DNA from: Microvirga thermotolerans | GTDB lineage: Bacteria; Pseudomonadota; Alphaproteobacteria; Rhizobiales; Beijerinckiaceae | Direction: 5' to 3' | DNA: 64,000 nt | NCBI RefSeq assembly: GCF_009363855.1 | Contig: NZ_CP045423.1 | Span: 2,758,001-2,822,000, forward strand | Part shown: positions 41,744 to 53,984 of the stretch, piece after piece | Layout: the number at the start of each line of letters is the position of its first letter | How positions within the stretch are numbered: position 1 is the first letter of the stretch | Notes under the pieces: generated by a model | Seen by the model: the letters and a program-made list of their open reading frames with translations, nothing else | Databases searched by the model: none | Told to the model about the DNA's origin: nothing | Made by a program: the position numbers and the translations under genes

Positions 41744-44126
41744 ATGACAAGCCAAGGCAGCCCGTCCACCCTTCAGAATCCCGCGTCCTCGTCGAGCGAC
41801 GCGGAGCGCCTTGCCGCGCTGGAAAGGCGCCTGCAGGAGACGGAAAGGGCTCTGCGCCAAAGCAACGCCAAGCTGCGCCTGGCGCTGGAACTCGGCCGCT
41901 TCGGCCTCTGGGAGCGGGACCTCGCCAGCGGCCAGATCGAGGCGAATGCCACCTGCAAGGCGCATCTCGGCCTCGCCCCCGACGAGCCCCTCACCGTCGA
42001 GCGCCTGAGGAGGCTGCAGCATCCGGCCGACGTGGAGCGCATCGAGCAGGCCATCGCCTACGCCCTCGCCACGCGAACCGACTACCACGTCGAGCACCGG
42101 GTCCTGCGACCCGACGGCCGCATCGGTCGCATCCTCGTGAAGGGCTGCGCGTTCTACGAGGGCGACACCCCCGTGCGCCTGGCGGGCACGACCCAGGACC
42201 TCACCGAGCGCGAGCGGATCCGTGAGGAGGCGCAGCAGGCACAGCGCCGGCAGGAGTTCCTCCTCACCCTGAACGACCAGCTCCGCAGCTTCCAGGACCC
42301 CTTCGACATCATGGAGACCACGTCGAAGAGCCTGGGGCGCCTGCTCAAGGCCGACAGCGTCGGCTACGGCGAATACGACAAGGCGCGCGACGTGGTGATG
42401 GTGGAACGCGAGTGGTCGCGCGGGGTGGTCAGCAACGAGGGGCGCAGCTTCGCCTTCAGAGACCTCCCCCTGTGGGCCGTGGAGGACCTGGAGCGCGGGC
42501 GCACCCTGGCCATCGCCGACGTGGCGACGGATCCGCGCCTGGGCGATCCGGCACACCGGGCGGTGTACGCCATGCTCAACGTGAGATCGTCGATCACCGT
42601 GCCGCTCCTGAACCAGGGGCAGCTCAGGGCCTTGCTCTACATCAACGCGTCGGAACCGCGCCCGTGGAGCGACGAGGACGTTTCGCTGATCGAGGACGTC
42701 GCCAAGCGCACGTGGATCGCCATCGAGAAGGCGCGGGCGGAGATCGGCCTGCGCGAGACGCAGGCCCGCTTCGAGATCATCGCCGAGTCCCTGCCGGCGC
42801 TGGTGTGGATCCTGCGTCCGGACCTCAACCTCACCTACACGAACGAGCGATGGGTCACCTATTCGGGCCTTCCGCCGGAGAATGCGCTCGGCCACAGCTG
42901 GATGAACGCGATCCATCCGGACGATCTGGCGAAGATCCTGGAAGACGTGCCGGGCCTCATCCGCACCCAGGAGAACTACGAGACCGAAGCGCGCTATCGC
43001 TCCACGAACGGCGTCTATCGCTGGCATCTGATCCGCGCCGCGCCCCTGCACAATGCGAAGGGCGAATTCACGGGCTGGGTGGGAACCAGCGTCGACATTC
43101 ACGACCTGAAGGAGACCGAGAAGGCCCTGCGCATGAGCGAGGAGCGCCTGTCGCTTGCGCAGCGCGCGGCGGGCATCGGCGTCTTCGACTGGGACATTTC
43201 TGCCGGGAAGGTCACGTGGACGCCCGAGCAGGAGAGCCTCTTCGGCATCGAGCCCGGCACGTTCAGGGGCGAGTTCGCCGACTGGGAAGAGAAGGTCCTG
43301 CCGGAGGATCTCGGACCGGTCAACAAGACGATCCAGGAGGCCCTCGGGCGCGGCGACGGCGAGATCAACGTCGTCTACCGCATCCGCCGGCCCGACGGCA
43401 GCATCCACGACATCGACACCACCGCGCTCCTCTTCTACGACGCGGAGGGCAAGCCGCTTCGCATGATCGGCGTCAACATCGACGTCACCCGCTACAAGCA
43501 GGCGGAGCAGCGTCAGCAGCTGCTGATCCGCGAGCTGCATCACCGGGTCAAGAACACCCTGGCCACCGTTCAGGCCATCGTCGGCTCCACGGCCCGCTCC
43601 GCCGCGAGCATCGAGGAATTCTACCAGGGCTTCGTCGGGCGCATCGTGTCCCTGGCCCGTACCCACAACATCCTGACCGAGCACTACTGGCAGGGCGTCC
43701 CTCGAGGAGCTGATCCAGACGGAGCTCGGTCCCTACGAGGACGAGGCGCGCAACCGCATCACCCTGAAAGGGCCGCCGATCGAGCTGCCCTCCGAAGCCG
43801 CGGTTCCCATCGGCATGGCGGTCCACGAGCTGACGACCAACGCCGCCAAGCACGGCGCCCTGTCCACCTTCGGCGGGCACGTGGACGTCACCTGGACCGT
43901 CGAGGACAGGGACGGCAAGCCGACGCTCTCGTTCACCTGGACCGAGCACGGCGGACCGCGCGTCACCGGCCCGAGCCGCCAGGGCTTCGGCACGCGCCTT
44001 CTGCAGCGGGTGCTCATCGCCCAGCTCAACGCGCAGGTCGAGATGGATTACGATGAAGCGGGACTGCGCTTCCGCATGACGATGCCCATTCCCGAGCAGA
44101 TGCCCCTCTTCAACCCGGCCCCGTGA
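41744..44126 (+). pseudogene. HWE-family histidine kinase (PAS-GAF-PAS-PAS), frameshifted near 43697
   Basis: The gene encodes PAS (about 30-150), GAF (about 170-330), two more PAS domains (about 335-590), then the phosphoacceptor His600 in RELHHRVKNTLATVQAI. After TEHYWQG near 43697 the frame changes: the true continuation SLEELIQTELGPYEDE, then GMAVHELTTNAAKHGALSTF, WTEHGGP and GFGTRLLQ lies in the +1 frame and ends at 44126. Loss of one CG from a GGCGCG-like stretch would explain it. Read as is, the protein keeps about 651 native residues, lacks the ATPase domain and ends at 44056. It is either a true mutation or a sequencing error. Few stop codons on the wrong frame hide the defect. Confidence 0.85.
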
Positions 44127-44686
44127 CGCCCATGCTCCTGAACGCCGCCCGCTCCCACCTGATCGTCGTCGACATGCAGGAGAGGCTCATGCCCGCCATC
44201 CATGGCGGCGAGGGCCTCCTCCCGAAGGTCCGGTTGCTCCTGAGGGCCGCGGAGCGGCTCCGCATCCCGGTCACGGTCACGGAGCAGTATCCGAAGGGCC
44301 TGGGGCCCACCATCCCGCAGGTCGCGGACCTGCTCCCCGCAGGGACGGTCGTGCTGCCGAAGGTCAGCTTCTCGGCCGCGGGCGACGAGGCGACCGCCCG
44401 CCGGATCGCCGCGCTGCGCGGCGAGGGCCGCGATCAGGTCGTGATCTGCGGAATCGAGGCCCATGTCTGCGTGCTGCAGACGGCCCTCGCCCTGCACGCG
44501 ACGGGACTTGCGGTCTTCGTGGTCTCGGATGCGGTGTCGAGCCGCGCACCGTCGAGCGTCTCGGCCGCCTGCGCGCGCCTGCTCCATGCGGGCTGTCACT
44601 GGATCGACGCCGAGATGGCGCTCTTCGAGTGGCTGGAGAAGGCGGGCACGGACGATTTCCGCGCCCTCTCGGCCCTTCTCAAGTGA
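44123..44686 (+). CDS. Isochorismatase-family cysteine hydrolase
   Basis: A 187-aa protein with the catalytic set Asp17 in IVVDMQE, Lys80 in VVLPKVSFS and Cys116 in GIEAHVCVLQT, as in the nicotinamidase/isochorismatase-like hydrolases. The exact substrate cannot be assigned. I used the GTG at 44123, which overlaps the kinase stop by four bases (GTGA), so it is probably translated after the kinase; an ATG at 44132 is an alternative. The frameshift in the kinase might affect this coupling. Confidence 0.88.
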   Translation: MTPMLLNAARSHLIVVDMQERLMPAIHGGEGLLPKVRLLLRAAERLRIPVTVTEQYPKGLGPTIPQVADLLPAGTVVLPKVSFSAAGDEATARRIAALRGEGRDQVVICGIEAHVCVLQTALALHATGLAVFVVSDAVSSRAPSSVSAACARLLHAGCHWIDAEMALFEWLEKAGTDDFRALSALLK

Positions 44687-45731
44687 TGCGCGTGCCGCCC
44701 TCGCCGGTGGCGATGAACTGCTTCAGTTCGTCCAGGGATTGGAACCTGAACGTGCCCTGCGGAGTCTCGGCCTCGATGGAGCCGTCTGAGTACATCACGT
44801 AGCGGTTGTCGCCGGAATTGTAGCTTCCGATCACCGTGGGAGCGCCGGCCTGTTCCCGTTCGGGCGCGTCCTCCGCCGCAGCAGCTTCCGGCTCGGGCTC
44901 GGATTCCGGCTCGGGCTCAGGCTCGCGCTCCGGTTCGGCGCGCGGCCCGGGCTCGGGCGCGAAGAGATCCTCGTTCCGCTCCTCCGGGGCAGCCTCGGCT
45001 TCCGCCGGTTCCGCCTCGACGGAGCGGATCTCCGCGTAGAAGGTTTCATGATAGCGTTCGGAGACCAGGAAATCGGGGATGCGCCCTTCCGGCTCCGCGG
45101 AGGCCTCGTCATGCGTCGAGGCAGCCGCCGCGCGATCCTGGACCTCGCGATCCTGCGTCTGGGGCTCGCCCTCGCGGGGAGGTTGGCGGAACATGTCATT
45201 CGACGGCTCGCGGTAAGGCCGGGCTCCGATGAAGCGCTCGAGCCCGCTCTCCTCCGGCGCCGCCGGGGCTTCGCGTCCGTGCGCCGGGGTTTCGGTCTCG
45301 GGCTGCGGCCGCACCGCTTCGGACCGTTCGGCCGCCGCGCCCTTCGGCGCCTCGCCGAACAGCGGCAGCGTCGGCTCCTCCGGCCGGGGGGCTTCCGCCG
45401 GCGCGGCTTCCGCAGAGGATCGGTCGAACAAGCCTCCGGCGAGCGCCGCCAGCGACACGCCGGCCGCCGCTCCCGCGGCGGAGGAGGCCGCGAGCGCCTC
45501 CTCGTCCTCCACCAGGTTGGCCTGGAGGCGCATGAGCTCGGACTGGATCCTCGTCAGGCGGGACACGATGGCCGCCACGCCCAGGAGCAACGCGCCGCTC
45601 GCCGCGCTGATGCTGCCCGCGATCACCATGGTCCAGCCGCGTTCGAGGAGGACGATGTCCCAGCCCAGTATCGTGGCGAGGAGGCCGCCGACGATCATCG
45701 CGAAGGCGAGGGCGAAAAGGGCGATGACCAT
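44679..45731 (-). CDS. Membrane protein with long Glu/Pro/Ala-rich region, unknown function
   Basis: A 350-aa protein. Two N-terminal membrane helices (VIALFALAFAMIVGGLLATI, then WTMVIAGSISAASGALLLGV) are followed by a short coiled-coil-like segment (VSRLTRIQSELMRLQANLVE), then a long disordered stretch rich in Glu, Pro and Ala (EPEREPEPEPESEPEPE). A small conserved C-terminal domain ends it (GSYNSGDNRYVMYSDGSIEA, FRFQSLDELKQFI). I do not recognise the family. The ATG at 45731 follows a GGAG site. Its stop overlaps the end of the isochorismatase gene by 8 bases on the other strand. The E/P repeats may be phase-prone but I see no pure tract. Confidence 0.75.
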   Translation of the reverse strand: MVIALFALAFAMIVGGLLATILGWDIVLLERGWTMVIAGSISAASGALLLGVAAIVSRLTRIQSELMRLQANLVEDEEALAASSAAGAAAGVSLAALAGGLFDRSSAEAAPAEAPRPEEPTLPLFGEAPKGAAAERSEAVRPQPETETPAHGREAPAAPEESGLERFIGARPYREPSNDMFRQPPREGEPQTQDREVQDRAAAASTHDEASAEPEGRIPDFLVSERYHETFYAEIRSVEAEPAEAEAAPEERNEDLFAPEPGPRAEPEREPEPEPESEPEPEAAAAEDAPEREQAGAPTVIGSYNSGDNRYVMYSDGSIEAETPQGTFRFQSLDELKQFIATGEGGTRIT

Positions 45732-45905
45732 CCTGTCTCCGTTACGCAAAACACAGTCTCACAAAAATGCAGAGTTCCGATTTTATAAGGCAAAGGCCAA
45801 GGCAAGGAAAGCTTGGCGGGAAAAAAGTCGGAAGCTTGACCGTTGCCCTGGAGCCCCTGCCGCTTTAACTAACGCGCAGGTCGCTCAACTTCGAAGGAGA
45901 CGCCA

Positions 45906-46505
45906 ATGTCGTTCACCCTGCCGGAACTGCCTTACGCCTACGATGCGCTGCAGCCTTACATGTCGCGGGAGACGCTGGAATATCATCACGACAAGCACCA
46001 TGCGGCTTACGTGAACACCGGCAACAACCTGATGAAGGGCACCGAGTTCGAAGGCAAGAGCGTCGAGGAGGTCGTGAAGGGCTCCTACGGCAAGAACCAG
46101 GCGCTCTTCAACAACGCCGGTCAGCACTACAACCACATCCACTTCTGGCTCTGGATGAAGCCGAACGGCGGCGGCGCGCTTCCGGGCAAGCTCGAGAAGA
46201 AGATCGTCGAGGACCTCGGCTCCGTCGAGAAGATGAAGGAGGACTTCATCCAGGCCGGCGTCAGCCAGTTCGGCTCGGGCTGGGCCTGGCTCGCCGTGAA
46301 GGACGGCAAGATCCAGGTGATGAAGACCCCGAACGGCGAGAACCCCCTCGTCCACGGCGCCCAGCCGATTCTCGGGTGCGACGTGTGGGAGCATTCCTAC
46401 TACATCGACTACCGCAACCGTCGTCCCGACTACCTGAAGGCCTTCCTCGACAACCTGGTGAACTGGGAGCATGTCGAGGAGATGTTCGAGGCGGCGATGC
46501 GCTGA
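45906..46505 (+). CDS. sodB: Iron (or cambialistic) superoxide dismutase
   Basis: A 199-aa Fe/Mn-type superoxide dismutase: 2 superoxide to oxygen plus peroxide. The predicted metal ligands are His27 (EYHHDKHH), His77 (QHYNHIHFW), Asp159 and His163 (GCDVWEHSYY). The Gln73 in NNAGQHYNH is the position filled by Gln in the Fe-type and by Gly in the Mn-type, so iron is favoured. GAAGGAG is placed well before the ATG. It is monocistronic; a GC-rich hairpin follows. Confidence 0.95.
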   Translation: MSFTLPELPYAYDALQPYMSRETLEYHHDKHHAAYVNTGNNLMKGTEFEGKSVEEVVKGSYGKNQALFNNAGQHYNHIHFWLWMKPNGGGALPGKLEKKIVEDLGSVEKMKEDFIQAGVSQFGSGWAWLAVKDGKIQVMKTPNGENPLVHGAQPILGCDVWEHSYYIDYRNRRPDYLKAFLDNLVNWEHVEEMFEAAMR

Positions 46506-46517
46506 CCCGGCGCGCTT

Positions 46518-46540
46518 CCGCTCCCGCAATGCGGGAGCGG
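46518..46540 (+). terminator. GC-rich hairpin after sodB
   Basis: A perfect 10-bp stem (CCGCTCCCGC / GCGGGAGCGG, loop AAT) follows 12 bases after the sodB stop. There is no T-run, so it may stabilise the mRNA end or act with Rho and not as a classic intrinsic terminator. Confidence 0.45.
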
Positions 46541-46618
46541 GCGCTTCTCGCGGCCGCGGGGCGTGGGCCCTTCGCGGCCGTTTTCGTTTCCGGGACCCTC
46601 TGCGTCTCCGCTGCGCTC

Positions 46619-46918
46619 TCACATGATGCCGCGCAGCAGCACGACGGCGGCCACGCCCACGGCGACGGTCGCAAGGAGCGGCAGCCGGAACGCCGCGACG
46701 GCGGCGATCGCGGCGGCGATGGCCTCGGGCCAGCCGGAATTGAGCGCGGTCGGCGCGATGACGGCGACGAGAACGGCGGGCGGTATCGCGTCGAAGGCGG
46801 CCTTGGCGCGCCCCGTGAGGGCGAGCCGGTCCGCCACGAAGAGGCCCGCGATCCGCGTCGCGTAGGTCACGAGCGCCATGGCGAGGATGGCGAGCAGGTT
46901 CGTCGCGTCGATGCTCAT
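46619..46918 (-). CDS. azlD: AzlD family branched-chain amino acid exporter subunit
   Basis: A 99-aa protein with three to four membrane helices (LAILAMALVTYATRIAGLFV, IPPAVLVAVIAPTAL) typical of AzlD, the small subunit of the AzlCD branched-chain amino acid exporter. Its start overlaps the azlC stop by four bases, as is usual for this pair. Confidence 0.93.
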   Translation of the reverse strand: MSIDATNLLAILAMALVTYATRIAGLFVADRLALTGRAKAAFDAIPPAVLVAVIAPTALNSGWPEAIAAAIAAVAAFRLPLLATVAVGVAAVVLLRGIM

Positions 46919-47628
46919 GGGCGGGAGCTCCCCTCCCCTGCCGCGAGATAGGCGGCGGCGATCCCCGCCAGCGCTCCCGAGGCCACGTGCCAGGGCGCTC
47001 CGACGAAGCGATGGACGAGGGCCGCGACCGCGGCGCTCGCCGCCACCGTCACCAGGGTGACGCGGCTGCGGCCGAAGCTCGCCACGAGGCCGATGAAGAG
47101 CGCCGTGAAGGCGAAATCCGCCCCGAACCGCGCCGGATCGCCCAGAAGCGAGCCGAGCACCGCCCCGAGGGTCGTCGAGACCACCCAGTTGAAGTACAGC
47201 ACGGCCGCCATGGCGGCCCAGTAGGCGCCGGTCACAGGCCGGTCGAGGGCGCGGCGCTCCGCCAGCGCCCAGGACTCGTCGGTCAGGAAGAAGAACGCCG
47301 CAAGCTTCCCGCCCCGGCTCAGATCGGCCTTGGGGGACAGGGAGGCTCCCATCAGCACGTGACGCACGTTGATGAGGAAGGTGCCGAACGCGAGGGCGAG
47401 GACAGGCGCGGGCGAGGTCCAGGTCTCGATGGCCGCAAACTGGGCGCCGCCTGCGAAGACGAGGGCGGACATGAGCGCGACCTCGGCGGGACTGAGCCCC
47501 TTCGTCACGGCGACCGCGCCGAAGAGAAGGCCGATGGGAACGGCCGCGATGGCGGCCGGAGCGATGTCGCGCAGCCCGGCGCGGGCATCCCGCCGCGCGG
47601 ATGCGATGTAAGGGTTCGCTTGATCCAT
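46915..47628 (-). CDS. azlC: AzlC family branched-chain amino acid exporter subunit
   Basis: A 237-aa membrane protein with GLRDIAPAAIAAVPIGLLFG, ALVFAGGAQFAAIETW and FLINVRHVLMGASLSPK, the signature of AzlC. With azlD it forms an exporter of branched-chain or related amino acids in the inner membrane. The ATG at 47628 (MDQANPYIASARR) was chosen. The AraC regulator gene 66 bases upstream, in the same direction, is probably its regulator. Confidence 0.93.
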   Translation of the reverse strand: MDQANPYIASARRDARAGLRDIAPAAIAAVPIGLLFGAVAVTKGLSPAEVALMSALVFAGGAQFAAIETWTSPAPVLALAFGTFLINVRHVLMGASLSPKADLSRGGKLAAFFFLTDESWALAERRALDRPVTGAYWAAMAAVLYFNWVVSTTLGAVLGSLLGDPARFGADFAFTALFIGLVASFGRSRVTLVTVAASAAVAALVHRFVGAPWHVASGALAGIAAAYLAAGEGSSRP

Positions 47629-47694
47629 GGGGTCGTATCCGTTTGCGCCCTTATAAAGGACGGGCAACGCGCGGTCTTGGACGAAAGTGCCGTC

Positions 47695-48561
47695 TCAAGC
47701 CGCGCGGTAGGCGCCGGGGGTGATGCCCATGCGCGCCTTGAAAACCCGGTTGAGATGGCTCTGGTCGAAGAACCCGCAGGCCGCCGCGACCTCGCCCGGC
47801 GCCTCGCCCCGCTCGAGGAGCCGCCGCGCCGCGCGGAAGCGCCGGTCCAGAAGATAGGCATGCGGCGTCAGGCCGGTTTCCCTCTGGAAGGCGCGGATGA
47901 AGTGGCTGCGGGACAGCCCCGCCATGGCCGCGAGGCTCGCCAGGTCCGCCTCGCTCGCCAGATGCGATTCGAGATAGTCCCTCACGCGGGCGATGCCCCT
48001 CGTGCCGTAGCGGAGCGGCGCCGGCGCATCGAGATTGGCCCAGCGGGCGATGAGCTGCGCGAGATAGGCGACCAGACGCGCATCCTGCTCCAGCTCGGAG
48101 ATCCGGACCTCGTCATGGCAGAGGCAGGCATGGAGCTGCGCATGGGCGCGGGCAAGCTCCGGATCGTGCATGACCGCGTGGGGGAACCAGGGCGGATTCG
48201 CGAGCGGCCGCCCGGCCACCTCCTCCGCGATTTCCCGGATCAGCTCCACGGAGGGATAGAACGTGCGGTACTCGAAGCCGCCGCCGTAGGGCTCCCCGTC
48301 GTGGATCTCGTCCGGGCAGACGACGGCGACGGTCCCGGGCCCCGCATAATGCTGCTCGCCCCGGTAGAAGAACGTCTCGCAGCCCGACAGCACCGCCGCG
48401 ATGGCATAGGTCTCGTGGCTGTGCCGGGCATAGGCGTGGCGGCGGAAGGTCGCGCGCAGGCATTCGAGGCCGCGATGGCGCGGCACCCGCCAGAAATGCG
48501 TCACGTCGCCGGCGGCGCGCTGTTCGGGATCGAGCGAGTGCTCCGGGCTGAGAACCGTCAT
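47695..48561 (-). CDS. AraC family transcriptional regulator
   Basis: A 288-aa regulator with an N-terminal cupin sensing domain (HSHETYAIAAVLSGCETFFY) and a C-terminal pair of helix-turn-helices (DLASLAAMAGLSRSHFIRAF, then EVAAACGFFDQSHLNRVFKA). It is of the type that often controls azlCD, to which it is adjacent and co-directional, and may sense an amino acid. The start at 48561 gives family length. Confidence 0.93.
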   Translation of the reverse strand: MTVLSPEHSLDPEQRAAGDVTHFWRVPRHRGLECLRATFRRHAYARHSHETYAIAAVLSGCETFFYRGEQHYAGPGTVAVVCPDEIHDGEPYGGGFEYRTFYPSVELIREIAEEVAGRPLANPPWFPHAVMHDPELARAHAQLHACLCHDEVRISELEQDARLVAYLAQLIARWANLDAPAPLRYGTRGIARVRDYLESHLASEADLASLAAMAGLSRSHFIRAFQRETGLTPHAYLLDRRFRAARRLLERGEAPGEVAAACGFFDQSHLNRVFKARMGITPGAYRAA

Positions 48562-48618
48562 GGCCGCATCATGCCACAGGAGGAGGCGTCCGTCTTGGAC
48601 AGGAGTCTCCCCGCCCCG

Positions 48619-51081
<2,463 letters not shown>

Positions 51082-51082
51082 C

Positions 51083-51171
51083 TAGAGCGGAGTGCGATTC
51101 CATCGAAGCACAATCCGCTCTAAGGGCCGTGCCAGCGAAAACCGGTTTCCCCTTCTCCTGAAAATGCTCTA
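51083..51171. repeat. Dispersed intergenic repeat ending at the recN stop codon
   Basis: Arms TAGAGCGGA (51083-51091) and TCCGCTCTA (51114-51122) are followed by AAAACCGGTTTCC and AAAATGCTCTA. Read on the minus strand this gives AGAGCATTTTC and GGAAACCGGTTTTCG, a pattern I know as a widespread intergenic repeat in Hyphomicrobiales. The stop codon TAG of recN lies at its end (51169-51171), so the repeat abuts or supplied it. The rest of the 393-base gap 50776-51168 has no gene. Confidence 0.65.
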
Positions 51172-52842
51172 ACGCACCGCCGCCTCGAGGAGCCGGGCCG
51201 CGGCGGCGCGGGCTTCCTCGGTGATCGTCGCCCCGGCGAGCATGCGGGCGATCTCCTCCCGGCGCGGGCCGTCGTCGAGGGGGACGACCCGGGTGGCGAC
51301 CCGGTCCGAGCCGCGGACGGCCTCCTTCGCGATGAGGAAATGGCTCGTTGCGCGGGCGGCGACCTGGGGCGCGTGGGTGACGGCCATGACCTGCACCCGG
51401 CGGGCGAGCCGGGCGAGGCGCTGGCCGATGGCGTCCGCCACCGCGCCGCCGACGCCGGTGTCGATCTCGTCGAAGACCAGGGTCGGAGCGGAGCCCTTGT
51501 CGGCCAGGACCACCTTGAGCGCCAGCATGAAGCGCGAGAGCTCGCCCCCCGAGGCCACCTTCATGAGGGGGCCTGGACGGGTGCCGGGGTTGGTCTGCGC
51601 CCAGAATTCGACCCGGTCGAACCCGTTGGGATCGCGGCTGTCCTCATCGGTCTGGATTTCGGTGATGAAGCGGGCCCGCTCCAGCTTGAGGGGCGGCAGC
51701 TCGGCCTGCACGGCGGCATCCAGCGCCTCGGCCGCCCGGCGCCGTCCGGCGGAGAGCACCTTGGCGGCGGCCACGTAGGCGCGCTCCGCCTCCTTGAGGG
51801 CCGCTTCGAGGGCGGCGAGCCGCTCCTCGCCCGCGTCGATGGCAGCAACGTCCGCGACGAAGCGCTCCCGCAGGGCCGCGAGCTCGTCGGCGGGCACGTC
51901 GTACTTGCGGGCGGCGGCGCGCAGGGCGAACAGGCGCTCCTCGGTCTGCTCCAGCTCGCGCGGGTCGAACTCGGCGGCGCGGATCGCCTCCTCCAGGGCC
52001 GTGCGGGCCTCGTCGATGGCGACGAGAGCCGCGTCGAGCGCCCTGACGCTGGGCTCGACCAGGGAGGGCGCCTGGGCGCTGCGCCGCTCCAGCTTGCGCA
52101 CGGCGGCCGACAGGACGGGAACGGGGGACGCGGAGCCGGCCACGGCCTCGAAGGCCTCGTTGAGCTCCGTCGCGACCTTCTCCGACTGCATCATGACGAT
52201 GCGGCGCTCGGAGAGGGCCTCCTCCTCGCCCGGCTGGGGCGCGAGCTTCGTCAGCTCCTCGACCGCGTGGCGGAGGAAATCGGCCTCCTTGCGCGCCTTC
52301 TCGATGCGCGCACGATGGTCGTGAAGAGCCTGCCGCGCCTCGCGGACCCGGCGCGACGCCTCGCTCACCGCCTGGACCTCCCCGGCGAGGCTGCCGAAGG
52401 CATCGAGGATGGCGCGGTGCGTGGCGGGGTCGACCAGGGCCCGGTCGTCGCGCTGGCCGTGGATCTCGACCAGCGCCGCGCCGATGGCCTTGAGAACCTG
52501 CACGCTCACCGGCTGGTCGTTCACGAAGGCCCGCGTCCGCCCGTCCGCCACCTGCACGCGACGGAGGATGAGATCGCCCTCCACGTCGATCTCGGCGGCG
52601 GCGGCGATGCGCCGGGCGGGATGGTCCATGGGACAGTCGAACACGGCCGTGACCTGCCCCTGCGCCTCCCCGTGCCGGACGAGGCTTCCGTCGCCTCGCC
52701 CGCCCAGGGCGAGCGCGAAGGCGTCCAGCAGGATCGACTTGCCCGCCCCGGTCTCGCCCGTGAGGACGCTCAGCCCCTCGCTGAAATGCAGCTCGAGCCT
52801 GTCGATGAGGACGATGTCGCGAATCGCCAGCTGAATCAGCAT
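51169..52842 (-). CDS. recN: DNA repair protein RecN
   Basis: A 557-aa SMC-like ATPase: Walker A in SVLTGETGAGKSILLDAF, a long coiled coil in the middle, and the C-terminal ABC signature VASGGELSRFMLALKVVL with the Walker B PTLVFDEIDTGVGG. It helps repair double-strand breaks by recombination. The start at 52842 (MLIQLAIRDIVL) is standard. It is preceded by bamD in the same direction after 12 bases, so they probably form an operon. Confidence 0.97.
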   Translation of the reverse strand: MLIQLAIRDIVLIDRLELHFSEGLSVLTGETGAGKSILLDAFALALGGRGDGSLVRHGEAQGQVTAVFDCPMDHPARRIAAAAEIDVEGDLILRRVQVADGRTRAFVNDQPVSVQVLKAIGAALVEIHGQRDDRALVDPATHRAILDAFGSLAGEVQAVSEASRRVREARQALHDHRARIEKARKEADFLRHAVEELTKLAPQPGEEEALSERRIVMMQSEKVATELNEAFEAVAGSASPVPVLSAAVRKLERRSAQAPSLVEPSVRALDAALVAIDEARTALEEAIRAAEFDPRELEQTEERLFALRAAARKYDVPADELAALRERFVADVAAIDAGEERLAALEAALKEAERAYVAAAKVLSAGRRRAAEALDAAVQAELPPLKLERARFITEIQTDEDSRDPNGFDRVEFWAQTNPGTRPGPLMKVASGGELSRFMLALKVVLADKGSAPTLVFDEIDTGVGGAVADAIGQRLARLARRVQVMAVTHAPQVAARATSHFLIAKEAVRGSDRVATRVVPLDDGPRREEIARMLAGATITEEARAAAARLLEAAVR

Positions 52843-52854
52843 GGAAGGTGGGGC

Positions 52855-53751
52855 TTACCCCGCCCGCTGGCTGACCTGGGGAACGCCGCGGAACGCCTTG
52901 CTGATCCAGGACTCGGAGTTCTCGCGCGGCTCGACGCCGCCCTTGGTCAGCAATGCGTAGGCGTCCTTGTACCAGGGACTGTCGGGGAAGTTGTGCCCGA
53001 GGACCGCTGCGGCGGTCTGCGCCTCGTTGACGATGCCCATCGCCATGTAGGCTTCCGTCAGGCGCTCCAGGGCCTCCTCCACGTGGCGGGTCGTCTGGTA
53101 GCGGGACACCACGGTGCGGAAGCGGTTGATGGCGCCGGAATAGTTGCGCTTCTGCAGGTAGAAGCGGCCGACCTCCATCTCCTTGCCGGCGAGCTGGTCG
53201 CTCGCGACCTGGATCTTCTTCTTGGCGTCGGCCACGTATTCCGACTTGGGATAGCGCTGGATCAGCTCCTGCAGGGCCATCAGGGCGCGCTCGGACTTCT
53301 CCTGGTCGCGGGTGATGTCGGGGATCTGGTCGTAGTAGGATGAGGCCAGAAGGTACTGCGCGTAGGCCGCGTCGGGCGAGGACGGGTGCAGCTGCAGGTA
53401 ACGCTTCGCGGCGGTGATGGATTCCTCGTAGAGGCCGCCCTCGTAGTTGGCGTAGGCCGCCATGATGAGCCCTTTGCGGGCCCACTCGGAATAGGGATAC
53501 TGCTTGTCGAGGGCCGAGAACTTCTTGGCGGCGCCCTCGAAGTCCCGCTTCTGGATGCGGGCGAGGCCGTCGTTGTAGAGCTGCTCCGCCGGGACGTCCG
53601 CCACGATTTCGGGCTTGTAGGTCTCGCTCTTGTCGAACGGATTGAGCGACGAGAGCGTGTCGCAGCCGGCAACGGCCAAGCCGCACGCCCCGATCGCCAG
53701 CGCGCGCACGGCGGCGCCTTTCAATCCTGAATAAGCCTTCGCGAAAGACAT
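52855..53751 (-). CDS. bamD: Outer-membrane protein assembly factor BamD
   Basis: A 298-aa lipoprotein with the lipobox LAVAGC (Cys30) and five TPR-like repeats ([60 protein letters not shown]). BamD is the essential periplasmic partner of BamA in inserting beta-barrel proteins. The ATG at 53751 ([10 protein letters not shown]) matches homologues. Confidence 0.96.
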   Translation of the reverse strand: MSFAKAYSGLKGAAVRALAIGACGLAVAGCDTLSSLNPFDKSETYKPEIVADVPAEQLYNDGLARIQKRDFEGAAKKFSALDKQYPYSEWARKGLIMAAYANYEGGLYEESITAAKRYLQLHPSSPDAAYAQYLLASSYYDQIPDITRDQEKSERALMALQELIQRYPKSEYVADAKKKIQVASDQLAGKEMEVGRFYLQKRNYSGAINRFRTVVSRYQTTRHVEEALERLTEAYMAMGIVNEAQTAAAVLGHNFPDSPWYKDAYALLTKGGVEPRENSESWISKAFRGVPQVSQRAG

Positions 53752-53892
53752 GCCTCGCGGTCCTCCGAAATTGGTGCCCGGGTTGTAACGGTGCATTGCA
53801 GGCTCTTTAACCCATGCTCATGCAAAGCGCCAACCCTATCCGTCAGGCTTTGTCGCGCCGGCTTGGGGAAAGGGCCGAAATTCGTGCGGCCA

Positions 53893-53963
53893 AGGGGCGC
53901 CCGGCCATGAAGAGGGGCGCCCGGCCATGAAAAGAGGCCGTCCGGCCCGCAAGGGGCGCCCGG
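53893..53963. repeat. Tandem repeat downstream of lpxC
   Basis: Two copies of AGGGGCGCCCGGCCATGAA (53893-53911 and 53913-53931) are spaced by 20 bases, and a shorter third copy AGGGGCGCCCGG is at 53952-53963. It lies in the gap between lpxC and bamD. Such a repeat could vary in copy number; no function is evident. Confidence 0.75.
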
Positions 53964-53984
53964 AAGAGCGGGAGCGGAAGGGCG

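Noticed and set aside
43815-44126. Separate small gene beginning at the in-frame ATG at 43815
   Set aside because: It contains only the ATPase part of the HWE kinase and continues the upstream sequence in the +1 frame, so it is the far side of a frameshift and not an independent gene.
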